From: Halisarca cf. caerulea
Lineage: Eukaryota; Porifera; Demospongiae; Chondrillida; Halisarcidae
Direction of reading: 5' to 3'
NCBI GenBank assembly: GCA_963170055.1
Contig: CAUJGJ010000083.1
Coordinates: forward strand, 3,744,101-3,794,100
DNA: 50,000 bases
Below are positions 1-48,232 of the stretch, one piece after another. Positions within the stretch are counted from its first letter, which is position 1, and each line of letters begins with the position of its first letter. Below the pieces are notes generated by a model. The model saw only the letters and a list, made by a program, of their open reading frames with translations, searched no databases and was not told where the DNA came from. The position numbers and the translations under genes were made by a program.

Positions 1-382
1 TCGACACGTTTTGCAATTTGACCTAAGCCGTCTTCCAAGTGCTGCTGTTGACCACCTGCACATACATACAATACAGAAAAGATCAAAATATTATTATTAT
101 TCAATTTGACATTTTGTTTGAGTACATATCTCCATCAATATAAAATGTAGTATACACATATATTGTTCAATATAAACTAAGGGTGTATATATAAAGTAGT
201 AATCACCAATCACATGCAACTGCATGCACAAAGAAGCTAATTCTATGCGTATAAATCAGCAACACAATACTAGCTCATACCTGTAAATAAAATATTATTA
301 CAGTAGCATTGCTGCATTAACTCACAAACCTTCGCCTGGCCCAGTGCCACTCGATAAAACACTCCCTGTACCCCCTGCATAC

Positions 383-434
<52 letters not shown>

Positions 435-2906
435 ATATAATTAATGATCATTCTTGGGTCCCTAATGGTACTGGTACTCAAAAAAACTATACCCTGTACC
501 TGTTGGAACAGTATAGGATACAATAAATAATATTAATGGTTAGCTTGGACAGGCGCAACAATGGAGTACCGTGTGCTCGGAAATTTTCGCGGTACTAAAT
601 TTTCGCGGACACAACACTTGAGGATTTTCACAGTACTAAATTATTCGCGGATGCAGAATTTCAAATTCGCGGATCTTAGATTGGATTTTATATTAGTTCA
701 ACGATATGTAATCCTACATAAATTATGCACTGAAAAATGGCTGCTCTGTTTGTTAGCGTGGTTGTTAGTCCGTGGAACGGTTATCAATACAAGTGCAAAT
801 TGTTGCAGTTGATCTTCTCCAGCTCCCTTCCAGATTTTAGTCGGATATGGAGTGTCTGATGGGGGTAAAGAATGACTAGATCAACATAATGGACGACAAA
901 ACGAACGGTATTATATACGAAATGGAAACGTTCGACACTCCTGCTTCTTTGTTCTTTAAAAAGACTCCTGTGCATAGCACTGAACATAAAGGGTCATATA
1001 AGATTTTCGCGGATTTAATTTTCGCGGAGGCCGTGCAGTAACGCGAAAACTGCGAAAGTTTCCAAGCGTACGGTATATGATAAAGTTAGTTACTACATGC
1101 ATGTAAAGAATTATCAAAATATTCAATCATAGTGATGGCATACAATATTATGTCACTTTGTAAAACTGTTGGATGCTATCATGCATTACAGCAAACTTTC
1201 ATGGAACACCAGAAATTTCAAAGTCTCGGAATGGTATAATGAGCATGCATGACCTGCACACATGCAGTCCCTCTTTTACACAATACAGTGGGCCCCTGTT
1301 AATTGCATACCCTCCGGACCAGGCCAAATTATTTCATTATCCAGAATATTCCTTTATCCTGGACATACATTCCTACTATGCCAGTAGTGGGGATGTCTTT
1401 GTATATTACAAATATGAATAATATTATATGTATGTATTCTAATATCTAAAAAACATAATTATGCAGTGGATGGGAATAGCATGTTTAAAATGGGAATTCT
1501 AAGAAGAAGCAAAGAATACCATAGATTTTCGTTGCAGGGTAGCCATGATAACTAACTTGTGTTTACAGTGGTATTCTTATACGCAGTACAGTTTATATAC
1601 TCTTTGAGTATAAATGATTTGAAATTTTTATTCCTATATCCAGAATATTCCTTTAAGTGGTATTCCTTTTAGCAGTTCTTTTACTACAGTGCATATATAC
1701 AAATAATTCTGTACTTGGAGATAACATTGAATTTCCATTAACCAGAACATTCCTTTGAACACTCAGAACATTCTGGGGCCCACTGTATAAGGAAACTCCA
1801 TTTGCCATTGCATGCAGGCAGAGTCTGTGACACTGTCTATATTTTGGCTCCAAATACGTTAGGCCCTAATGTACGGGTGGCCATTTTGTTTCGGCGTCAT
1901 CCCTACATATGTAGCAGGGAAGTCACCAGAAAATAAAGAGCTGTACACATCAATGAATCCAGTGCCATATACGTAGCTAAACACATAACTATAATTCACA
2001 TTCTATTGCTACACTAAAATCATTCTTGTGTTACAGTAGCAAAGGACTTAGTTCACCAAAGTCAGTAGAAGCATAGATCTACAGTAGAAGTGCATGGCAG
2101 CCACACTTGCTGCATGAGCTTGCTAGACTTCAAAGTAGGTGTAACCAATTACTATACTTTGCACCAAATCAAATTTTCTGTCACCTATCACAGGCACCTT
2201 CAGCTCACTGTATATAGTGTGTGCAGGAATAAGCAGGATTATTTTACAATGGGCCCAATGACTGAATTATTATGGAATGGCTGAGATTTTAAGCGCGGTG
2301 TTGCGCCGCTCTACTGCACTTTAGTGACTTCCCCGTGTAGTACTACCATACTACATATACAAGCAATATAATACTACTAAACTTATAATAGTGTAGTAGG
2401 TGCCTGTGTGCACGTGTTTCATTGACAAACAGTTTGCGAAATCCTATAGGAGGTGATGATTAATTGCCATGGATCACTTTGTGTATACCAGACAAAACTT
2501 GCATGGAGCCACAAAATTGGACTGACAATTTTAAGAGACACAGCTGCAGTATAATAGTATTATGCAAATGCAAACTGGCACATACACGTACACAGAGGGA
2601 ACGGAGATCAGCACACAGGTGGCATGATGCTATACACAAAAGAGCAGATACATTGACAATTGAGATATGAAGGACGTATAGCAGATTTCATGTGAGGCGG
2701 TTGTGTGATGTTACATAGTGTGTACGTGATCATACGTATACAAGGAGATATGTATGATTCACATGAAATACTGTTTAATACAGTACTGTGAATACTATTA
2801 TACCTGTAACAACACGGGTATCAGCTCCACCTCCTCCCTCACGTAGATGTCCTGCAGAGAGTACATACATAATTAAACTTTGAAATTTTATTTAGCTGCA
2901 TGGATT

Positions 2907-2962
<56 letters not shown>

Positions 2963-2978
2963 CTCACACGCACGCATT

Positions 2979-3036
<58 letters not shown>

Positions 3037-3060
3037 CCCACACGCACGCATGCACACACT

Positions 3061-3122
<62 letters not shown>

Positions 3123-5404
3123 CTGGTTGTGTACAGTACAAAACACATGCTTGCAATGTTGTATAAATTAAGACTGTTTCTGTAGGAAATTCCCTACCAT
3201 GTTCCATCATGACTGTGTGTGCATGTGCTCACTAAAGCAAACACATAATGGAACATGAATGTCACGAACGTTCATGATTGATGAAGGTCATCTTTTGTAC
3301 ATATACTTTTATACATGCAAAAGATGACATTTATGGAGGCAGTGCACATCAATGCATATAGGCTATGATCAAGTGGACTTCTACAGACATACATGCTTTC
3401 TTTTATTTGCACAAAATTAGTAGTAAAGGCAATGTCATACAGTACATGAGTTAATGGTGCATGATTATGTCTTGGAAAACTATATATTCTGATGTATGGA
3501 GGTGCATATATATATGTGGCTGTTTAAGTTAAAGCATGACATTGGATTACATGTGTGTACATACAAATGCCATGCATGCAACATGCCATGCACTATAACT
3601 TACCTTGTTCATCAATATTTGCATTTTCACCATCCCCACCTGCAAGGGTATGTGTGGATGACATGTAGGTACACGATAACTGCTATGGCTGTGACATGCA
3701 GAGATCACGAGTCACAAAACACTGATTGTACAAACAGTATGTGTGCTGCAGACTGTGCATGTTCAGCACTTAGTCCATGCAGGCCAAAATGATTACACAT
3801 GCATCACATAATGATAAATTGCACACGCCAGTTTAAGAGCAATTTTAAATATTTACTATTAATAATAGTTTTCCAATTCAGAACCAAGTATTTGGTAAAT
3901 AGTCGGAACTGCATGTATTGGGCTATACGCTTACCTTCTCCATTGCCATGTAGTGGTACATATGCACCCCCGGGCGGGTCGTTCCGTCTTCGCCGGTGGA
4001 TTGCAAACACAATCACAGAGCACACAGCAGTCACAAAAATGCCCACAATGAATGCCCCTGGTGCAGCACCAACTAAAATGTACTTGTACATGTCACCCCC
4101 ACTGGAGGGGGAAATTGTTGGTCCAACACTTCGAACATGACTAACGCCCATCAATTGCAGAACATAATCATGTGAGCTATAATCACAAGTTTGAGTATTG
4201 GGATTTTTGTGACAGCGAAATGCAAACAAGGCTAGATCCATTTCTTCTTGAACCTCAAATAGGCAAGCAGTAGTCGATCCGTGAAGACCACTGGGATCTC
4301 TTGCAGAGTCATTGCCATACGAGGTGAGATTGAAAGGACAAGAACTGCTTTGCCTATCTGGAGAGAGATTACAGGGACAGCAATGAAGCTGGTCACGAAG
4401 ACATGACAAATAAGAAGATGAGTTGGTAATGTTTGGTGGAATACTGCAAATCTCATAGTTGATGACCAAGTTTTCCATGTGTTGCCAGTCATTGTATGCA
4501 GCCACCACTCCGTTGGCCACACCATCTTTGAGTGGGATAACATCACCACTTTGAAGTGGGTGGGGGTGTAGTGTCCATGTACCTACAGTACAAGGGGAGC
4601 AGGTACAAGGAAGTATAGCAGTATCACCTAGCTGACATGCAGGGTATGTAGATCTGACTTATGGGCTACATTTATGATGTACAAGATAAACAGTACTTGC
4701 GTGACACATTATCCCACTCAACATAGTAGAGAAAATACAACACATACATACGTACAACACACAAGATTTAGTATTATGTGCATGCACATATTACACACCT
4801 ATATCAATACCCAAGTTCTGTACATAAGCAGTTCCATTCGTATCAGGGACTCCATTATATACAGTACAGTAGAAGATGCTGCTTCGAGCGGTATCAACGT
4901 TCTTTGCACATGGATTGAATAGGAGGCACTACAATGAAAGCAAACAACATTTTGGTACAGAAATAGTTTGTAGTAGAGTCAAACTTGGTTAGAAAGTCAC
5001 TGTTTAACATCAACTTCTTTACAACAACACACATGGCAGGAACGTATTCAATGGTCTCTGTACTAAATGTCCTGGTTACAACAACAACTTGGTTATAACA
5101 GCATATTTTAGAGGCACCAAGGGTGTCGTTGTAAACAAGTTTTACTGTACTACAATACAAATGCTTGTATACCACAATATTGATCTCAGATGTGTGCATT
5201 ATACTACATGTGCATGGATATTGTACGCAAGCACTATAATCAAAAGGATATTATTCACCTTGAAGCTCTTCAACTTAGCTCAAATACACCCACACACATG
5301 CATGCATGTACTCAGCCACATATATCCATCCACCAGCCCACCCACAGATGCACACACGCACACACGCACACACACACACACACACACACGCATGCACGCA
5401 CACA

Positions 5405-5485
<81 letters not shown>

Positions 5486-6403
5486 CTCCTCCTTGTGACA
5501 CCTTTAGGCAAGGGTTCGTAGAATAAGGATACATAGTCCCATTATTAGGGGGGCTCCAAGACCAGTCGTACTGAGGATCAGGATAAGCTGTGGCATTACA
5601 ACACATTGTAATCCATCCAGCATCAGTGATGCTCAATTGGCCATTTTCTGGGAGTACCATCACATGGTCTTGTGGGTCAGTAGAAGCGTTGTTGTGCGCG
5701 AAGGTAATAGGCCCTGAATGTGCAAAAATAGTACACATCTATGTATAGGTGTTAGTAATTCATGTCTATAAGGTATACAGGCTACATCTGAAATGAGCTC
5801 TTGCTGTTTATCACTTGCTGTGGAGTATGGCAGTACTCCAAATGTAGGGATAACACAAAAACAAGAATGGCAGAATAGGAATTTGGGCTCACGTCATACA
5901 GTCAAACTTGGTTAGAAGGCCACTGTTTACAACATCAACCTCTTTACAACAACACACATGGCAGGAACGGATTCAATGGTCTCTGTACTAAATGTCCTGG
6001 TTACGACAACAACTTGGTTATAACAGTACATTTAGAGGCACCAATTAAGGGTGTCGTTGTAAGCAAGTTTGACTGCAATAGTGCTCACAACTATGATTCA
6101 CTGCAAAATAAATTATGATTGCAAATATTATAAATTATGATTATAAATAAAAAGTATATAACCTTTGGGTGCATCCAAAGCACTACACTGTACACAAAAA
6201 CATGATGTGAGGTCATTCACCTGCCCACCGTGTGCACATGATACACATAAACACATTATCAGATTCTATGGCATGCATAGTTTCATACCCAGACCCTCCT
6301 GACGGGAGCCATTGTACTTCATTGGATACAAGGCCAATATAAAATGGTGGTTGAGTGACAGTCTGGTTATGAGACTAATCCATATGCATGTACACTGGCA
6401 GAT

Positions 6404-6492
<89 letters not shown>

Positions 6493-6525
6493 CATGCACA
6501 CACACACACACGTACACACACACAG

Positions 6526-6557
<32 letters not shown>

Positions 6558-6558
6558 A

Positions 6559-6612
<54 letters not shown>

Positions 6613-6632
6613 CACACACACACACAAACACA

Positions 6633-6694
<62 letters not shown>

Positions 6695-7603
6695 CACACA
6701 CAGCCCCCTCCCTCCCAGATTAAAAATTCGTTGCTAAAGCTACAACTTGCAATTTGTTCTATGCATAAACGTTAGAAATCAGAAGGATCAAGGAGGTACC
6801 CATCTTGGTCTGACCACATGAGACTAGAACACACACATATTCATATGCATACACACACAATACATGCATGTGGCAATGTACCATTGATAACATGTATGTA
6901 TTGTATCACCTATGAATGTACAGGCATGCACAAAAATTTGAATTATAAGTGTGTGTGTGTTACACTCACTTTCATGCTCAACAGTGACGTTGATGTGCAT
7001 GGTGCCAGAAGTATCGTCCGCACAATGGCAATAGTAACAACCCGGAGAGAGTTGCTCAGGCGGCAAGTATAGCGTGTTGTTAGCGGTTTGAATATAACTT
7101 CCATTGGGTAAAGTCCAGCTGGTCGCTTTTGCGCACGGTAGACATTCCAAGTAGACGCCTCCCTCAAGGATAGCCTGACACAGAAAGACCTCGGGATTGT
7201 TGCACGGTTTGAGCAAAGAATCTACGGGTGCAACACATACCGATACTCAAGTATTTGTATGTATGTTTGGGTACCCCGTTTACACCAGCTCTGCTGCAGG
7301 GGTTACCCTTAATAATATTGTTATCAGGAAACAGAAACAAAGCAATAAATCAATATATTATAATAGTAGACAGTAAGGTCATTGACAAGTACAAAGTGAA
7401 GACCTCTACGGGTGGCCTTCAGCTACTTGTAGGTCGATGGGATGGATGGTGTACAAGTACGCGATCGAGTAATATACTCGATAAGACTCACCAATTGGCT
7501 TCAGATAATCCTTCGTACAGTAGACATCCTTGGAAACTGAAACGACGTTTAAACTTCCCGGCAGCAGTAGGACGAAGAGCACTAGCCTTCGTCGACTCAA
7601 CAT
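1..7603 (-). CDS. R1: Ig-like single-pass receptor, partial at left edge
   Basis: Exons on the minus strand: 7492-7603, 6970-7221, 5484-5713, 4811-4928, 3935-4582, 3604-3639, 2804-2851, 1-55 (continues outside). All have GT/AG borders and compatible phases. Residues 1-24 form a signal peptide (Met, Arg-rich start, then [12 protein letters not shown]). Exon 2 is one Ig-like domain with CxxC and YCHC cysteines. Exons 3-4 make a second one (cysteine, then PDPQYDW, closing with FYCTVYN). Exon 5 is an N-glycosylation- and Cys-rich stalk, a transmembrane helix at about residues 406-432, and an RRRR stop-transfer. The small exons that follow encode a Gly/Gln-rich tail; the C-terminus is not in the window. 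The likely role is cell-surface recognition or adhesion, inferred from architecture only. Its ectodomain is paralogous to R2. I recognise no named orthologue. Confidence 0.75.
384..430. repeat. AT microsatellite
   Basis: About 20 AT dinucleotides in the R1 intron. Confidence 0.9.
567..1075. mobile_element. MITE rich in TTTTCGCGG
   Basis: Inverted ends TACCGTG.GCT.GGAAA and several TTTTCGCGG repeats near both ends. The outer TA may be the target duplication. Fills part of the last R1 intron in the window. Confidence 0.65.
1286..1785. mobile_element. 500-bp TA-flanked MITE
   Basis: Inverted ends CAGTGGGCCCC, flanked by TA at 1284-1285 and 1786-1787, as for pogo/Tigger-type elements. Internal ATTCC and GAATATTC motifs repeat. 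Confidence 0.7.
2911..3120. repeat. CA microsatellite
   Basis: Three CA blocks separated by GCACGCA-type interruptions, in the R1 intron between exons 2804-2851 and 3604-3639. Confidence 0.95.
4976..5147. mobile_element. pogo/Tigger-like MITE
   Basis: Same family as 27949-28122: starts GAGTCAAACTTGG and ends AAGTTTTACTG, flanked by TA. Lies in the R1 intron just upstream of exon 4811-4928. Confidence 0.7.
5348..5483. repeat. CA microsatellite abutting an R1 splice donor
   Basis: On the minus strand this is a (GT)n run that begins directly at the donor of exon 5484-5713. Confidence 0.95.
5899..6075. mobile_element. pogo/Tigger-like MITE
   Basis: Starts CAGTCAAACTTGG and ends CAAGTTTGACTG. 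TA is kept on the left; the right flank reads CA. In the R1 intron between the Ig exons. Confidence 0.7.
6221..6362 (-). other. candidate alternative exon of R1
   Basis: This 142-base open stretch lies between the two Ig exons of R1. It has an AG acceptor (ACCAG) and a GTGAAT donor, and translates to an Ig-strand-like segment (starting [18 protein letters not shown]). It ends in phase 1, which fits exon 5484-5713, but starts in phase 0, while the preceding exon ends in phase 1. It is therefore not in the main model. It may be a relic or an alternative exon. Confidence 0.3.
6404..6693. repeat. CA microsatellite
   Basis: Long interrupted CA tract in the R1 intron between the Ig exons. Confidence 0.95.
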
Positions 7604-7677
7604 CCCGTAGACTCGATTAAGTCTCGCGTAGCCAGACCCTAGTTCCAAAGAATAAAGAATAAGACGTCTCTCCGGTC

Positions 7678-7686
7678 TTATAAAAA
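7678..7686 (-). promoter_or_regulatory. possible TATA box of R1
   Basis: The minus strand reads TTTTTATAA, 75 bases upstream of the R1 start codon at 7603. The spacing would allow a short 5' UTR. This is a single-motif call. Confidence 0.3.
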
Positions 7687-8473
7687 TGGAGGAAAGTGGT
7701 CTGCTCTCCACAGCCAAATCTCTTTACAAAGTTACTTGATACAACATCACTCTCTCTACAGCAACACACATGTTGGGAACTGTTTCACTGGTCTCTGTAC
7801 AAAACAGGAGTTTAACATCACAAACAGTGGAACCGTGCAGTGCAGCGGGTGGTGCTGTAAACGGTATTGAGTGTAGCATTAATCGTAGATGCATAAAGAT
7901 TGCCAGTACCAAATAGAAATATCTTTATGCTATCTATGATTATAGCTGCACATGCCAGAGATCGATCTAGACTTAATTTCTGTACTCAGTCGTTAATAAT
8001 AATAATATTATTATAATTTTTATTATACTGTTCCAATCTGGATCCGTCCTTACCACTGTGGTCTCAGTGGAGTGGAGAAGGGTCTTAGAAAATAGACCTT
8101 CATTACTAAACAACTTGCACCCACTCACCATTAGTCTTGTGGGGCCATACCACACTTCATCCATTTTGTGTGGGGAGAGGGGGGGATGGAAAGGTATATA
8201 GTCTGATCCTGTGAGACTATGTCACCCCAGAAAGTGTACATGCATATTATCAGTGTTCTAGCCATGCAGAATCACAATTTATTAATCCAAGTTAATGCAA
8301 AGCAAAATTAACTAATCCATGGCCATGCATAAATAAAGTGGTGAATTTCTGCCCTGCATGTACTCGTAATCCCCCATGATCTCACACAAGTGGCTACAAT
8401 ATTAAACAATAATCATAGCAGGAAGCAATGAAGAGGGTACTGCGCAGTAAAATGGGTCTGTTGATTTTTTACA

Positions 8474-8660
8474 GGGCAGGGAGAATGAAGCAGGGTATAG
8501 GGAGAATGAAAGCAGGGTGGGGAGAATGAAAGCAGGGTGGGGAGAATGAAGCAGGGTGGGGAGAATGAAAGCAGGGTGGGGAGAATGAAAGCAGGGTGGG
8601 GAGAATGAAAGCAGGGTGGGGAGAATGAAAGCAGGGTGGGGAGAATGAAAAGCAAGGTGG
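8474..8660. repeat. 20-bp minisatellite
   Basis: About nine units of GGGGAGAATGAAAGCAGGGT, in the spacer between R2 and R1. Confidence 0.9.
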
Positions 8661-8884
8661 TACCACCCTGCTACCCTATAGCTGGCCTGCTTTGCATTAG
8701 CTAAAACCCTGATGTCAACAGCAGCTATAATACTACTGTGCAATACATATTGTGCATGGTTGCAATTACAACCAAGTATTGATCATGGCTATAAAAATGA
8801 ATACAGTCTTGTATATTATCTTGTAAAATTTATTAAACCATTCCTGATTAGATCATGAGAGGTCAAGTAGCAAGTATACTCACA

Positions 8885-9140
8885 TACTGTGTGTGTTCAG
8901 CATGCATGAACACAGTACGTATATATACTGTGTGTGTTTAGCATGCATGAACACAGTACGTATACTGTGTGTGTTTAGCATGCATGAACACAGTACGTAT
9001 ACTGTGTGTGTTTAGCATGCATGAACACAGTACGTATACTGTGTGTGTTTAGCATACATGAACACAGTATACCCACATACTGTGTGTGTTTAGCATGCAT
9101 GAACATATACTCTGTGTGTTTAGCATGCATGAACACAGTA
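8885..9140. repeat. 37-40-bp minisatellite
   Basis: About seven units containing TTTAGCATGCATGAACACAG and ACTGTGTGTG, in the R2-R1 spacer. Confidence 0.9.
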
Positions 9141-9551
9141 TATATGACAGGTTGGGGAAAGATGAGGAGACTGCACACAGTATTATACCCACATGCACAT
9201 GCACATATTGTCCCATGTGCATGTAATTGTTCACCAAATTTGAGATGCACTCAGATTGCACTCTTACCTATACATATACCTGCAATACATTCAATTTGTG
9301 CCTTTGAACATACCACATGCCATACATGTTGTTTACAATAATAATTAAACAATAAAACCTTACATAACTACTATACCTTGTATGTCATACTAGAATCACA
9401 GTATAAATGTTATATTGGCCACATAACGTTACAATACTTGCATAATAATAGATAGAGATATTTGACTACATGGCCTCGCCAAGAGTACATATAATACCCA
9501 GTACAATGAATTGTGTGTGAGATAACACACAGCAGTAAAGTTTCGAAGAGC

Positions 9552-10080
9552 TTAACTTCCACAATTTTGGAGGATGAGTGCTGAAGCATAAAACATGTGC
9601 TCCATGCATGAAAAAAGGGCACACCGTTTGAAGCCACCATACGGTATTGTTATAAAAATCTTATCACATGCAATACAATGATATTGGCCGGTAGTGTGTA
9701 TTGTTTGCTTCCAGACTGTATACAAGCTATAGTATAAATATACATCATGCAAATTTGAATCAGAATGAAAACGATCCTTTTGGTACCAAAAGATGCCAAT
9801 GGATAGACATTGTCACAATACAATGAATAGTGCACACCATTTGTTCAAGTGTGACTGGTTTTACAAACTCCAGTCGATCATCGAGGATATTTGTAGGAAC
9901 AGCTGGTGGATCTGGTTTATGCATAATATTACTAAAGTATACAATGTCATGTGGATTTGTATTCTTGCTGAAACCAGTGAATAATGGAATGTCACATGTC
10001 TTCTGTAGCTTGCCAAACATGGTAATGTTATACCAGATTGCAGTAGTCATGGCAACTGTGTGACTCCATTTTACGTCACC

Positions 10081-10083
<3 letters not shown>
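9552..10083 (-). pseudogene. decayed ORF fragments between R2 and R1
   Basis: After a phase-1 AG acceptor at 10083 the minus strand is open for about 100 codons (starting GDVKWSHTVAMTTAIWYNIT, containing PPAVPTNILDDRLEFVKP). It continues in other frames down to 9552 (a second open stretch includes FITIPYGGFKRCALF). Frame changes and lack of clean splice sites suggest a broken gene. The family is not recognised. It could be a lost tail exon of a receptor or a transposon remnant. Confidence 0.3.
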
Positions 10084-10398
<315 letters not shown>

Positions 10399-10522
10399 CA
10401 TACTTTTGTATAGTTAAAGATTGTGCAAATGATCAAAATACAGTATGACAATTGTAAGCTTCTCCTGCATTTATAGGGAGTCTTGAAAACATGGAATTTG
10501 GAATAACTGAAAGACTCCCAAT

Positions 10523-11080
10523 CCTACAGTAAAGCACTGTGGGGCCTCCCTCCCTGCTATAGTAAAGCACTGTGGGGCCTCCCTGCTACAGTAAAGCACT
10601 AGCTGTGGAGCCTCCCTGCTATAGTAAAGCACTGTGGAGCCTCCCTGTTATAGTAAAGCACTGTGGGGCCTCCCTGCTACAGTAAAGCACTATGGGGCCT
10701 CCCTGCTACAGTAAAGCACTGTGGGACCTCCCTGCTATAGTAAAGCACTGTGGAGCCTCCCTGTTATAGTAAAGCACTGTGGAGCCTCCCTGCTATAGTA
10801 AAGCACTGTGGGGCCTCCCTGCTATAGTAAAGCACTGTGGAGCCTCCCTGCTATAGTAAAGCACTGTGGAGCCTCCCTGCTATAGTAAAGCACTGTGGGG
10901 TCTCCCTGCTACAATAAAGCACTGTGGGGCCTCCCTGCTATAGTAAAGCACTGTGGGGCCTCCCTGCTATAGTAAAGCACTGCAGCCTCCCTGCTATAGT
11001 AAAGCACTGCAGCCTCCCTGCTATAGTAGAGCACTGTAGCCTCCCTGCTATAGTAAAGCACTGCAGCCTCCCTGCTATTG
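10523..11080. repeat. 29-bp minisatellite
   Basis: About 19 units built on AGTAAAGCACTGTGGGGCCT plus CCCTGCTAT. The last four units lose part of the GTGGGG stretch, giving shorter repeats. Confidence 0.9.
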
Positions 11081-12161
11081 TGGAGACATGGAATGGGATA
11101 AAATGGGGAGTGTTCTGCATAGTCTTGGGGAGGGACTACTGCATATTGAAAGTGATCCTACTGCATATTGAAAGTAGTGAATATCATTATGATGGGTTGC
11201 TATTGTAAACATCCTCATTGCTCTCCCCCAGCCCCCCAAGCGGGAGTGGATATGGGTGCATGTGGGTGTGCATATGGGCGGGTTGGGTACAGCTCCACAC
11301 ACAACAACCAGAGTAGGTAAACATGTGCCAACAAAACACAAATTCTAACTACACAATCATACCATTGGAATGCAGTAACAATACTACATGTACTCACCTA
11401 GTGGAATAACGTACAGCAATGCATGTATGCACCTATGCCAATGCCATTGCTACTATGCACCTATATATATGCACCCCCCGATAGTGCAGTACACAAAATA
11501 TATATTGCTAATGGTGCGTAACTCAGATATAACAAGTTTAAATACAGATCTGAAGTTACGCATGCTGACATGCATGTACTGTCAGTGTACACACGTATGC
11601 AATCACTGGTCACAGCTGTAGGCCCACATCATTGCACAGCAAAACCCTAGAATTATGTGTGGGCTTTTAATTTGGTTATACATCGGGGTTTCTTATGGGA
11701 GATTGGATGGGGGAGGGGATTTCCAATAGTTTTGCCACCCCTTGAATACTTATCACAATGATATTGCCACCTGCCCCTCCCTTTACATTAAACAGCTGCA
11801 CTTTTGCCGCCCCGTATATGCATATTATCATGCACTACACAGTATAACTATAAAAATACATCTATACAGCTATTATATGTACATGTACACATGGGAGATA
11901 GGACACACCATATATAGATATTCTACTGACGTTGTTGATTCATGACTACAAATCAGATGTCACCTTGGCTGCAATATTTGACAAGTTGTATTAGTAAGTA
12001 CATTACAAAAGATCAACTAAACATTCATTTATAGTAATGACAATTTAAGGATATGCAGACAAAAGCTCTGTGCATATACAGTTTACACAGCACCACACAT
12101 GCACAATGTATATATTTGTCATATGCATATCCAAGTTACTGCAGTACATACGTAGCTGTCT

Positions 12162-47238
<35,077 letters not shown>

Positions 47239-48232
47239 ATCTATTTACTTAATGCTTAACAGTCACAGGTTGTCAGTAACTGATGGCCTAACACCAAGTT
47301 CTGGCGCAACCAGAACAGTATTGTAAATTGGGGTGGCCCGGTGGGTGGTTAAATTCGATGCTTAATGATAAAGTGAGCATCAGAGACTGTATGGTGAGGG
47401 CCCGATGTCTATCATATAGACACTCTAGACAGTGGCAATGGAATACAAATTGTATTCCAAGTGCCAAATGTTAGATATGAAACGTACAGGACCCTGATTA
47501 CCCCCGTCATATACAGTATATACACCAATGAAAACACGCGTATATATACCGCCAAGGATGTTTGCACAAGCGCTAAGCGTTATAATTTACGTGCTAGTTG
47601 TTTCGGTGGGCCCTCCCGGCCAAATCTCAAACCAAGAAATTGCAATTCTTGCACATATGACATGTGCTTACCTACTGTTCCGTCATGTCCAGTGCATGCA
47701 AGATATAGGACTTAAGTCGCTACAGAGTACAAGTGCGGCACTAGAGAAAAATGCCAAAAAGAAGACTCTGAGCATTCCTTGTTCGGTCAATACAAATGGA
47801 AGCAAACGTCACCACAGCGTATCATGACGTCACAACAACGCGGGATGCGTATCTACAGGTGTGCTATATAAGCGCCATGGCCTGCTTAGATAATGGTCTG
47901 TTTTTTTCATTGCAAATAACTCAATAATTCATCAAGTAATATAATAAAACTAACAATGTCATTAAATATAGTGCTAACAATATCTGAGCATGCTCAGATA
48001 AATATAGTCGAAGATATTCCTGCATAGCTAGACCCACTCCTTCAGTTCCCAAAATGGCTGGGTAAGATTGGGTTGCAGCTATGCCAGACTAGATTGAAGA
48101 GTCACCACAATGCAATAGCTTAACAAGAATACTCTGTCCACAGAAAATTTTACAGTAAATAAAACTCTATAGCAAATAAAAACTAAAACATAAAAAAACT
48201 TACAATACATAGTTATACACTATCATGGGTGA
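47239..48232. other. region upstream of R2
   Basis: About 1 kb between the R2 start and the R3 stop, where the R2 promoter should lie. No convincing TATA box or coding exon was found. It holds a 20-bp palindrome at 47981. Confidence 0.5.
47981..48000. repeat. 20-bp perfect palindrome
   Basis: TATCTGAGCATGCTCAGATA, between the R2 start and R3. Confidence 0.6.

Noticed and set aside
6266..6775. Long frames of alternating His-Thr or Val-Cys
   Set aside because: They are translations of CA/GT microsatellites on both strands and occur at every such tract.
8402..8743. 113-codon Pro/Ser/His-rich minus frame
   Set aside because: It is generated by the 20-bp minisatellite.
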